Below are positions 1 to 7,448 of a DNA stretch of 64,000 nt, one piece after another. The stretch's first letter is position 1, and each line of letters opens with the position of its first letter. The position numbers and the translations under genes were made by a program. The notes under the pieces were generated by a model that was not told where the DNA came from, did not search any database, and saw only the letters and a program-made list of their open reading frames with translations. Origin of the DNA: DATFVB01 sp963714035 (GTDB taxonomy: Bacteria; Acidobacteriota; Thermoanaerobaculia; UBA5066; DATFVB01); NCBI GenBank assembly GCA_963714035.1, contig OY970224.1, forward strand, positions 496,001 to 560,000, read 5' to 3'.

Positions 1-302
1 GAATGAGACGACGCGGCGGGCCGGAGGCAGAAGACCGAGCGGGGATACAGGAGCCGCTGCCAGAGGCCGCAGCGCCAGGTGTCCTTGTCGGCGCTGACGT
101 ACAGGACGGGAGCGTCCGACGGAAGGGCGCGCCGCACCGTGTCGAGCGCTCGAGCGATGTCCGGCGGGACGAGCTCCTCGGGACCGCCCCGAAACGTCGC
201 CGCGAGCCTCTGGAAGGCGGCTGCCCCTCCCGCGGCGAAGATGCTGGCGAGGACCGCCGCCGCCGCGAGCGACGAAAGAAGGCGGAACAGGCGACGGCTC
301 AC
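1..302 (-). CDS. Small membrane-anchored protein, partial (C-terminus outside window)
   Basis: This reading frame starts at a GTG (302-300) that overlaps the TGA of the upstream membrane protein in a GTGA junction, and it runs off the left edge after about 100 codons. The visible part has a basic N-terminus (VSRRLFRLL), one hydrophobic helix at about residues 8-28, and then a soluble part with the segments APVLYVSADKDTWRCG and LWQRLLYPRSV. The second segment matches LWERALSPQRV in the complete 151-residue protein at 1643-2098, so the two look like paralogues on either side of the GT-C-like gene. The shared pattern is a short hydrophobic anchor, LLY, then D..W and LW.R.L.P..V. I do not recognise a named family. 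The overlap implies co-transcription and translational coupling. Confidence 0.55.
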   Translation of the reverse strand, partial: MSRRLFRLLSSLAAAAVLASIFAAGGAAAFQRLAATFRGGPEELVPPDIARALDTVRRALPSDAPVLYVSADKDTWRCGLWQRLLYPRSVFCLRPAASSH

Positions 303-1642
303 GCGTTCGTCCGGGCCGGCCGCCCTCGCGCCGGAAACATCGCCGCCGCGATCGCGGCGACCGCCAGCGGAGCGACCTGGGCGATCAGGCGTGGAAAGGC
401 CTGGTCCAGGTGAAGGCGGCCGTCGCCCCATTTGGTGTAGAGAAAGGTCGATCCGTCGGCGAGGACCGCGAGCAACGTCGCCGTCGCGATCGCCATCGCG
501 CGCGATCGAGGCGCCGTTTTCGCGACGATCAGGAGAGCGGCGGCGAAGGCGGGCCAGAGAACCCCCCACATCCGAAAATCCAACAGCCAGTGGAGCATTC
601 CGGAGACGATCCACGGGCCCCGGACCAGAATCGTCTCCGGCCGCAGGGAGCGAATCGGGGCGAACGTTTGGTCGACCCCGGGAATGAACGTGCGATGGAC
701 GATCCGCGCCGCGGCGAAGAAAGCGAGGGGCGCGAGGGAGGACCACGCTCGGGCGGGCAATCGCGTCCGGCGCGCCAGCGCCCGGGCGGCGATGACGGCG
801 AGCCCGACCGCGAGAAGAATCGTCCCCTCCGACTTGACGGTCGTCAGCGCTCCGAGAAGCCACGGAGCCGGGGACCGCCAGGAGAGCGCGCTCGACCGAG
901 TCGCGAGGGCGGCGGCGGCCGCCGCCGCTACGACGGCTGCCAGCGGCATGTCGGCGTAGCCGCCAATCGCGGAACCCATCGTCAGCCCCGGAAGGAGGCC
1001 GGTCAGCCCCGCGGCGATCGCGGCCGTCCGGCGGTCGGCGAGGCCGGCGACGAGATGAAATGTCCCGACCGCCAGCGAAACCGCGAACACGGTGAAGATC
1101 GCCTTGACCGCTTCCATGGGAAAGACGCGGTAGAAGCTTCCGACGAGCGCTTCATAGAGGGGCACCGCGACGGGGTAGCCCACGATGCGCACCATGTACT
1201 CGGGGGTGGGTACGATGAGGCGAAAGTTCCCTGTCCGGCAGAACTCCTGCGCCTTCGTCATCCAGATCTGAAATCCGTCCCACCCGTAGCTCGAGCGGGC
1301 ATTGGCCAGGGCGAAGAGGGCGAGACCGGGAACCACGGCCACCGCGGCGGCGACTCGCGTCCGGAGCGGCGCCGCGGAAGCCCCGGAACGCCTGACCCGG
1401 AAGTCCGACCGCCTCAGGAGGACGACGAGCAGGAGGCCGATCAGGATCGCGAAACGCAGCAACGGCCATCGAAAGAGCGAGAGCGGAATGGAAATGGCGG
1501 CGGTCATCCCGAGGCCGGCGAGAAAGGACTCGTTCCATTCGACGAGCGAGGCCGGCCGCCGGCCCAGGACCAGATTGGCGAGACCGGCGAAGGCGCCGGC
1601 GACGACCGCGGCCGCGGCGAGCGAGAGCAGGGAGGCCGCCAT
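299..1642 (-). CDS. Polytopic membrane protein, GT-C-like glycosyltransferase candidate
   Basis: This is a 447-residue integral membrane protein with roughly ten or more hydrophobic segments. Two features recall GT-C enzymes of the ArnT/PMT/STT3 type, which use polyprenyl-phosphate sugars: an acidic first loop (YGWDGFQIW, near residue 120) and a later loop GGYADMPLA near residue 230. Both carry an aspartate next to a membrane helix. The ATG at 1642-1640 lies directly against the stop of the upstream gene, and the TGA overlaps the GTG of the downstream gene. The three genes therefore look like one translationally coupled unit, downstream of a multi-glycosyltransferase gene, which supports a role in envelope glycan assembly. 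An uncharacterised flippase or polymerase is an alternative. The family assignment is inference from pattern only. Confidence 0.6.
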   Translation of the reverse strand: MAASLLSLAAAAVVAGAFAGLANLVLGRRPASLVEWNESFLAGLGMTAAISIPLSLFRWPLLRFAILIGLLLVVLLRRSDFRVRRSGASAAPLRTRVAAAVAVVPGLALFALANARSSYGWDGFQIWMTKAQEFCRTGNFRLIVPTPEYMVRIVGYPVAVPLYEALVGSFYRVFPMEAVKAIFTVFAVSLAVGTFHLVAGLADRRTAAIAAGLTGLLPGLTMGSAIGGYADMPLAAVVAAAAAAALATRSSALSWRSPAPWLLGALTTVKSEGTILLAVGLAVIAARALARRTRLPARAWSSLAPLAFFAAARIVHRTFIPGVDQTFAPIRSLRPETILVRGPWIVSGMLHWLLDFRMWGVLWPAFAAALLIVAKTAPRSRAMAIATATLLAVLADGSTFLYTKWGDGRLHLDQAFPRLIAQVAPLAVAAIAAAMFPARGRPARTNA

Positions 1643-2098
1643 TCAGTCCGACAGCCTTCCGAACCAGTACTGCGTCGACGATCCGGGAATTGGCGCCAGC
1701 CGACGGCACCACGCGAATCCGGGGTCCCGCGGCGGGATCCCCGCCGAGATCGCCCAGTGAATGTGCATGCGGCGGCGCAGCGAGATCGCGGCCGCCGGGA
1801 AATCGCTCGCGAAGACGATCGCGACGCGCTGTGGGCTCAAGGCCCTCTCCCAAAGTCGCGGCGCCCAGCGATCGGAATCTTCGCAGAGGTAGAGCAGCGG
1901 CTCGGCGTCGGGAATCCGGCCGCGAATGAAACGGATATCGCGACCGAGCGCCGCCGGAATCACCGGGTGCGGGCCTTTCCGAAAGGCCGCGAACCCGGAA
2001 TCGCGGATGCCGATCGCGGCAGCGATGATCTGCGCCGCGACCAGCGCCGCGGCTGCCGGGCGGACGGCGCGGGTCGGGAATCGATCGACCTCGCTCAC
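1643..2098 (-). CDS. Small membrane-anchored protein, paralogue of the gene at the left edge
   Basis: The protein has 151 residues and starts at GTG 2098-2096, which overlaps the TGA of the large glycosyltransferase gene (GTGA). One hydrophobic segment (about residues 14-32) is followed by a soluble domain with EPLLYLCEDSDRW and LWERALSPQRVAIVF. The partial protein at 1-302 has the same organisation and similar signature residues. The C-terminus contains a CRR segment and ends WFGRLSD. I do not recognise the family. The context (GT-C-like protein next door, glycosyltransferase fusion upstream) suggests an accessory role in glycan synthesis or export, but no catalytic motif can be named. Confidence 0.6.
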   Translation of the reverse strand: MSEVDRFPTRAVRPAAAALVAAQIIAAAIGIRDSGFAAFRKGPHPVIPAALGRDIRFIRGRIPDAEPLLYLCEDSDRWAPRLWERALSPQRVAIVFASDFPAAAISLRRRMHIHWAISAGIPPRDPGFAWCRRLAPIPGSSTQYWFGRLSD

Positions 2099-2099
2099 G

Positions 2100-5000
2100 T
2101 CAGGAGCCGGAGTTCGTTCCCGTTCCGATCCGGGAGGCCACGGGCACCGTTCCCATCCGCGGCTGATGCGGGCTCCAGGGCAGACCCCATTTCTTCTCGA
2201 AATAAGCCTTGTTGCGGTCCCAGAGCTCCTGGTACGCCGAAGGGGAGAGCTTTCGGAAGGATCCCTGGCCGACGTGGTGGACGTAGGCATCCTCGGCGCA
2301 CAGAACGGAGAACCCGGCTTTTCGCACCCGGAGCGAAAAGTCGTCGTCTTCGAACATCCCGACGCCGTACGCCTCGTCGAGCGGTCCGACGGCGTCGAGG
2401 ACCTCGCGTCGAATGGCGATGCAGTACATCGCGGCCACGTCGATCGGAAACGAGCTCCCGACATGTTCCAGGGCGCGGCGCGCCGCCGCGGCGGGGAGAC
2501 CCGAGATGTCGGAATAGTCCGGGTCGACCCTGGCCTCGTTTCCCGCGAAATTCGTCGTCGGACAGAGGACGCCGATCCCCGGTTCCCGCCGCAGGTGCCG
2601 CACGAGCCGTCCGAGAAGGCCGGGCGGAACGACGGTGTCGTTGTTCAGGAGGATGATGATTTCCCCCGTGGCGATCCGCGTTCCCGCGTTGTTGGCGGCG
2701 GCGAAGCCCCGGTTCGTCGGGTTCAGGATCAGCCGGGTCCGGGGGTCTTCCGCCGCGACGCGTTTCAGGTACGGAACCGTCGTGTCCGTCGACCCGTTGT
2801 CGACGACGATGATCTCGAGGTTCGGCCACGATTCGTTCCGGAGGGACTCGAGGCAGGCACGGGTCAGCGCGTGGCCTCCCCACGTCACGACCACGACGGA
2901 GACCCGGGGGAAGACCCGGGTCGCGGCGTCGTCGATCGCGCGATATCGCGACGTCCAGTCGTTTTCGATCGCGATCTTGCGGCGCCGGCGGCGGCGGGGA
3001 TCGCCGGGGCCCTCCGCGAGGGCCCGTTCGATCTGGCGCAGGAAATCGTCCGCGTCCCGCGCCAGATAGCAGAGATCCGAGAAGGGCTTGAGCTCCGTGA
3101 GCTCCGGCGCGACAACGGGCTTCTCGCCCCAGAGATATTCGTAGAACTTGACCGGGTTCGTCGCCTCGGTGATCGCGTTGACCTGGAACGGGATGATGCA
3201 GACGTCGAAGTCCCAGAGCAGCGCCGGCATTTCGGAATACGGGCGCTGTCCCAGGAGCCGCACGTTCGGAAGGGCTGCGATCGGCGAGAGGTCGACGTCG
3301 AACCGGCCTCCGGCGAGCACGATCGTTCCGTCGGCGAAGCGCCGGGCGATTTTCTCGAGCAGGGGCACGTCCACCCAGGAGGCGAGGGCCCCGTAATATC
3401 CGATGATCGGGCGGGGAGCGTCCGGCAGGAGATCGTTAGGGCCGAAGAACGCCTCGTAATGTTCGGCGTCGACACCGTTGCGGACGACGAGGAGCTCCCG
3501 AGCGGTGTTCCGGTGTTTCTCGACGAGGCGATCGGCGGAGACGATCGTCATGTCCGCGTCGCGCACCAGGGAGGCTTCCTCCTCGAGGACGGCCGGCCCG
3601 AAGCCCGGGAAGTTGGACCACTCGTCCATGCAGTCGTAGGCGACGACCGCGCCGAACCGGTCCCGGAGGCGCAGCGCGAGCGGGGTCCAGAACGGGATGT
3701 CGACCTTGACGAGGAAGTCGCCGAAGGCGGCCGCCCGAAAGAGCTCGACGAGCGCTTTCTGCAGGACCTCGACGTCCTCCGCTGAGAGGCGCCCGCCATA
3801 GACGTCGAGCGGCCGCGGTGCGCGGAGGCGCAGCTCGACGACGTTGGGGGCCTTCTCGACGAGCTCGTACGGCGGACCGTCCGGCGGCAGGAAGACGGTC
3901 GTCGAGACGTAGAACACGCGGTGGCCTTCCTGGCCGAACTTCCGGGCGAGCTGCTGCGGCCGCTGGAACCGGAAGTCCCAGTCGATGATCGAGAGCACGA
4001 TGACGTCATAGCGGCCTTCGGGATGCGGGGAGAGCGCCTCGGGAAGCGGCGGCGCCGGCGGCAGCGGGCGGGGGTGCTCCGACGCCGCGGGGGCCGGGCC
4101 CTCGCCCGGCAGCGCCGTTCCGGGCGCCGCGAGGGGCTCGCGAGACCGGCGCAGGAACGACAGGAGCCGCCAGTAGAGCATACCGATCTTCCAGACGCGG
4201 GATACCTTCATGGCCTCGAGCTCCGCTCGAGCCCGGGCGAGCTCCTCGACGACGGCGTTCTCGAGAACCTTCTGCTGCGCGAGGACGTCATCGAAGGACG
4301 CCCTCGCCCGGGCGTGCTCCTGCTCGCGCGCGCGATAGCGGACGTCGAGCTCCGCGATGATCCGCCGGAGCTCGACTCTCTCGGCGGCGGCGGTCCGTCG
4401 CATCGCGATGATGCGATCCTGCTGCTCGAGGAGCATCGCTCTCGGATCGGCCGGCACGAGGTCGGGCCGGACTTCGGTGGCCGAACCGCCGGCCGGGGTG
4501 TCGGATTCGGGCGCGGTCATCGGGATCTCCTGTCGCCGGCGCCGGAGGGCGTCCCGGACGAACGCTCGGAGTTTCGCACGAAAGTCGGGATGGTCGGAGG
4601 GCGGCAGCCGAGCCCCGCGGCCGGAAACCGGTGCGCCGCCGAACACGATCGTTTCGGCGTCCAGGGCCGGCTCCTGTGCGTTCCCGGCTTCCGCGACGAA
4701 GACCAGGGGGCGGGAGAGATGGAGCGCGGCGGCGGGCGAGACCGGGTACAGGCGGGGCCCGGCCGGCGCATCTTCTGCGCCGACCCACAGGACGTCGATT
4801 CCCATGCGCGCCACCTCCGACGCGACGGCCGCGCGCTCTCCGCCGAAAGCGGGATCGGCGGGCGCCGGAAAGAGCGCGGTCAGCCGGGGACGACGCGCCC
4901 ACGCGGAGGCCGCGGCGGACCGCCGGGGCAGGTGCGTCCGGAGGATGTTCCGCCACCGGTCCCGCCAGGTCTCGATGGAAAACGAGGCGGACATCGCACG

Positions 5001-7307
5001 CGCCTTCTCGCCGAGCGTGGCCCGAATCTTCGGAGCTCCGGCGAGGCGCTCGATGGCGGCGCGGAGCGCGCCGGAGGAGGGGTCGATCAGGATCCCGTTG
5101 ACTCCGTCGACGACGATGTCGGGAAGACCGCCGACCCGTGTGGCGATCACGGCCTTTCCCGACGCCTGCGCTTCGAGGCAGGAAAGGGAGGTCCCTTCGC
5201 TCGCGACGGTGGGAATGACGACGATGTCCGCCGAAGCGTATTCCGCGGGCATGGCCTCGGGCGGGATCGCCTGCCAGAGCACCCGGCCGGGATATCGGGC
5301 CACCAGCCGTTCGACCGCCTCGCGTTCCCGTGGGTCGGCATTCCCGGCGAAACGGAAATCGATGTCGTGACGCTCCTCGATCAGTCGCGGGATGATCTCG
5401 GCGAGCAGCCAGAAGCCGCGCTCGGCCGAGAGCCGCCGCGGATACAGAACGACGGTTCTTGACGTGCTCCGGGTTGCGGGGTGGAATTCCGACCGATCCA
5501 CGAAGTTCGGGACGCAGGTGAACTTGTCGATTCGACTGCCGCGATGGGCGCGGGCCCAGTTGATCGTGTTCGTGTCGACGGAAACGATGCCTTCCAGGCC
5601 GTCGATCGAATCGAGAATCCGGCGCACGTGCCGCTCGAATTCCGCCGGCGCCCCCTGGAAGGCCGCGTTGTCCCAGTAGACTCCGTGGCTGATCCCGATC
5701 GAGCCGGGCGGGCAGTCGGTCCCCGCGAGGTAGAACGCCAGGTAGATCGTCAACGCGGGGCGGCGCCGCATCGTCCGCCGGATGACGGAGTTCAGGCTGA
5801 AGTCATCCGAGTCCGGGACGACGCCCACGACCCGCAGGCCGCGATACCAGCGGACCCAGGGAACGCGCGCTCGCTGCACGAGCTCGGTGCGATAACCCAT
5901 CGAGGCGAGCAGGTCCGAGAGCTCGAAAAGGTACCGCTCCGCTCCGCCGAAATAGAGCTCCTCGCCGTTTTCGTCGAAGAAGGTCAGGGCGACGATCCGC
6001 ACCACTCCCGGCGCGGCGCGGGCATCCGTGGCCGCCGGGCGGACCAGGGGAGCTTCGCCCCCGGAGAGACGCGCCCGCTCGGTCCGGAGGAGGTCGTCGA
6101 GGAGCCGGCGGGCCGAAGGACGTTCCCGGGCGGGGGGCGGGTTCCGCAGGAGCTCGAGCGCGAGCCGCGTATTCTCCCCGGCCCGGGACCGCATCGCGTC
6201 GGCGAGCTGTCGCTCGCTTTCCCGAAGCTCGCCGGATCGTTTCCATCCCTCTTCGAGAGCCGCGAGCAGGTCCTCGCGCCCCATTCGCTCGATCGCCACC
6301 GAGGGAAGAGGGGGGCGGATCATGGCGGCGAGGTTCGCGACTTTGGGGTCGTATTCGATCGCCACGGCCGGAACGCCCGCCGTGGAGGCGAGGAGGACGG
6401 CGTGGAATCGCATCCCGCAGACGATGTCGCAGGCCGAGATGACGGCCGCCAGATCTTCGGCCGATCGTCCCTCGGCGACCCGGATCGCGGCGGCCGACGA
6501 CTTCGCCGCGAGGCGGCGGGCAAGACCGGCGTCGTCCTGAAGCGGGGTGGAGGCCGTCTGAAAAGGAAGGAAGACGATCCCCAGCGAATGGGCCTGCGCG
6601 AAGGCGTCGGCGGCTGCCAGGATTTCTCGTTCCCAGTGTTCCTGGAGGACGCCGACGTTCCAGTTCCGGAGAGCCAGGCCGAGCCACCGGTTTCCATCGA
6701 GCCCGAGCTCTGCGGCAAGGGCGTCACGGCGAGCTTCCGGGGCGCGCGGCAGGGTCCAGACGGGGTCGGCGGTGGTGTGGGGCGTCGCGCCCGTCCCCGC
6801 CGTCAGGTCCGAGATGAGCTTTGCCGAAGCGTCGTCGCGAACGGTGACGACGCTCGCCGACTCCGCGAGGCGGCGCACGAGGTCTCTTCCCTCCGGGAAC
6901 AGCAGCGGTCCGGCGCCGACCGCGAAGAGCATGACCGGCTTGCCAAGCTCGGCGGCGAGCCAGGGAATACCGCAGTAGTAGGTGAGGCCCCAGTGTTCGG
7001 CAGTGAGGAAGGTCTCCGGCGCCGGGTCCCAGATGTCGTGGAGGAGCCCTCCGCCGCCGACGAGAACCGCGTCGCAGGATTCGACGGCGCGGAGGAGCTC
7101 GGCGAAATCCGAGCGCCGGAAGGACTCGACGCCGAAGCTTCGGGCGATGGACTCCGGGTCTTCGCCGGGAACGACGAAGTTCAGGTCGGGGCGCGAAGCC
7201 CGCAGGCCTCCGAGCATCGATCCGAGGATCGCCTCGTCGCCGGCGTTGCCCGAGCCGAAATACCCGATGATGAGGACTTTCTGACTCAAGTCCGCCTTTC
7301 GCCGCAC
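2100..7307 (-). CDS. Multidomain protein: CsaB-type polysaccharide pyruvyl transferase + two GT4 + GT2
   Basis: This single uninterrupted 1735-residue frame contains four catalytic-looking domains. Residues ~10-385 form a polysaccharide pyruvyl transferase domain with the family signature GYFGSGNAGDEAIL, plus VGGGGLLHD, CGMRFHAVLLAS and AIEYDPK. Residues ~433-786 form a GT-B family 4 glycosyltransferase (FGGAERYLFE near the start, then EGTSLSCLEAQASGKAVIAT). Residues ~957-1045 are a charged, probably coiled-coil linker. Residues ~1099-1430 form a second GT-B domain (FRFQRPQQLA; NPVKFYEYLWGEKPVVAP). Residues ~1465-1735 form a GT2 domain with VDNGSTD and the metal-binding NND. The start is GTG 7307; a TTG at 7289 with an AAAGG upstream is possible and would not remove a domain. 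CsaB-type domains add pyruvate ketals to envelope polysaccharide. The acceptor and linkage here are unknown. Confidence 0.85.
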   Translation of the reverse strand: MRRKADLSQKVLIIGYFGSGNAGDEAILGSMLGGLRASRPDLNFVVPGEDPESIARSFGVESFRRSDFAELLRAVESCDAVLVGGGGLLHDIWDPAPETFLTAEHWGLTYYCGIPWLAAELGKPVMLFAVGAGPLLFPEGRDLVRRLAESASVVTVRDDASAKLISDLTAGTGATPHTTADPVWTLPRAPEARRDALAAELGLDGNRWLGLALRNWNVGVLQEHWEREILAAADAFAQAHSLGIVFLPFQTASTPLQDDAGLARRLAAKSSAAAIRVAEGRSAEDLAAVISACDIVCGMRFHAVLLASTAGVPAVAIEYDPKVANLAAMIRPPLPSVAIERMGREDLLAALEEGWKRSGELRESERQLADAMRSRAGENTRLALELLRNPPPARERPSARRLLDDLLRTERARLSGGEAPLVRPAATDARAAPGVVRIVALTFFDENGEELYFGGAERYLFELSDLLASMGYRTELVQRARVPWVRWYRGLRVVGVVPDSDDFSLNSVIRRTMRRRPALTIYLAFYLAGTDCPPGSIGISHGVYWDNAAFQGAPAEFERHVRRILDSIDGLEGIVSVDTNTINWARAHRGSRIDKFTCVPNFVDRSEFHPATRSTSRTVVLYPRRLSAERGFWLLAEIIPRLIEERHDIDFRFAGNADPREREAVERLVARYPGRVLWQAIPPEAMPAEYASADIVVIPTVASEGTSLSCLEAQASGKAVIATRVGGLPDIVVDGVNGILIDPSSGALRAAIERLAGAPKIRATLGEKARAMSASFSIETWRDRWRNILRTHLPRRSAAASAWARRPRLTALFPAPADPAFGGERAAVASEVARMGIDVLWVGAEDAPAGPRLYPVSPAAALHLSRPLVFVAEAGNAQEPALDAETIVFGGAPVSGRGARLPPSDHPDFRAKLRAFVRDALRRRRQEIPMTAPESDTPAGGSATEVRPDLVPADPRAMLLEQQDRIIAMRRTAAAERVELRRIIAELDVRYRAREQEHARARASFDDVLAQQKVLENAVVEELARARAELEAMKVSRVWKIGMLYWRLLSFLRRSREPLAAPGTALPGEGPAPAASEHPRPLPPAPPLPEALSPHPEGRYDVIVLSIIDWDFRFQRPQQLARKFGQEGHRVFYVSTTVFLPPDGPPYELVEKAPNVVELRLRAPRPLDVYGGRLSAEDVEVLQKALVELFRAAAFGDFLVKVDIPFWTPLALRLRDRFGAVVAYDCMDEWSNFPGFGPAVLEEEASLVRDADMTIVSADRLVEKHRNTARELLVVRNGVDAEHYEAFFGPNDLLPDAPRPIIGYYGALASWVDVPLLEKIARRFADGTIVLAGGRFDVDLSPIAALPNVRLLGQRPYSEMPALLWDFDVCIIPFQVNAITEATNPVKFYEYLWGEKPVVAPELTELKPFSDLCYLARDADDFLRQIERALAEGPGDPRRRRRRKIAIENDWTSRYRAIDDAATRVFPRVSVVVVTWGGHALTRACLESLRNESWPNLEIIVVDNGSTDTTVPYLKRVAAEDPRTRLILNPTNRGFAAANNAGTRIATGEIIILLNNDTVVPPGLLGRLVRHLRREPGIGVLCPTTNFAGNEARVDPDYSDISGLPAAAARRALEHVGSSFPIDVAAMYCIAIRREVLDAVGPLDEAYGVGMFEDDDFSLRVRKAGFSVLCAEDAYVHHVGQGSFRKLSPSAYQELWDRNKAYFEKKWGLPWSPHQPRMGTVPVASRIGTGTNSGS

Positions 7308-7385
7308 GGCCGGCGCGGGCGCGATCGGCGCACTCGTGACCGGCCGCGCAGGCGCATTCTTTCAAATACTCGACGCGAGCAGAAG

Positions 7386-7416
7386 AAAAAAGGGGCGCCT
7401 CGTTTCGAGGCGCCCC
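7386..7416 (-). terminator. Intrinsic terminator of the first DUF11-SLH gene
   Basis: Read on the minus strand this is an 11-bp perfect GC-rich stem (GGGGCGCCTCG) with a 3-nt loop, followed by six U residues. It lies about 35 bp after the stop of the gene at 7449-9890, in the gap before the glycosyltransferase fusion gene, so that gene needs its own promoter between 7308 and about 7385. The same hairpin occurs downstream of the twin gene (10532-10562). Confidence 0.9.
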
Positions 7417-7448
7417 GAGAGCGGCCGGGAGTGTCCGCCGTCAGAAGG

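Noticed and set aside
410..2656. Plus-strand open frame of about 750 codons
   Set aside because: Arginine/glycine-rich translation without motifs; it covers three minus-strand genes with membrane helices or glycosyltransferase motifs.
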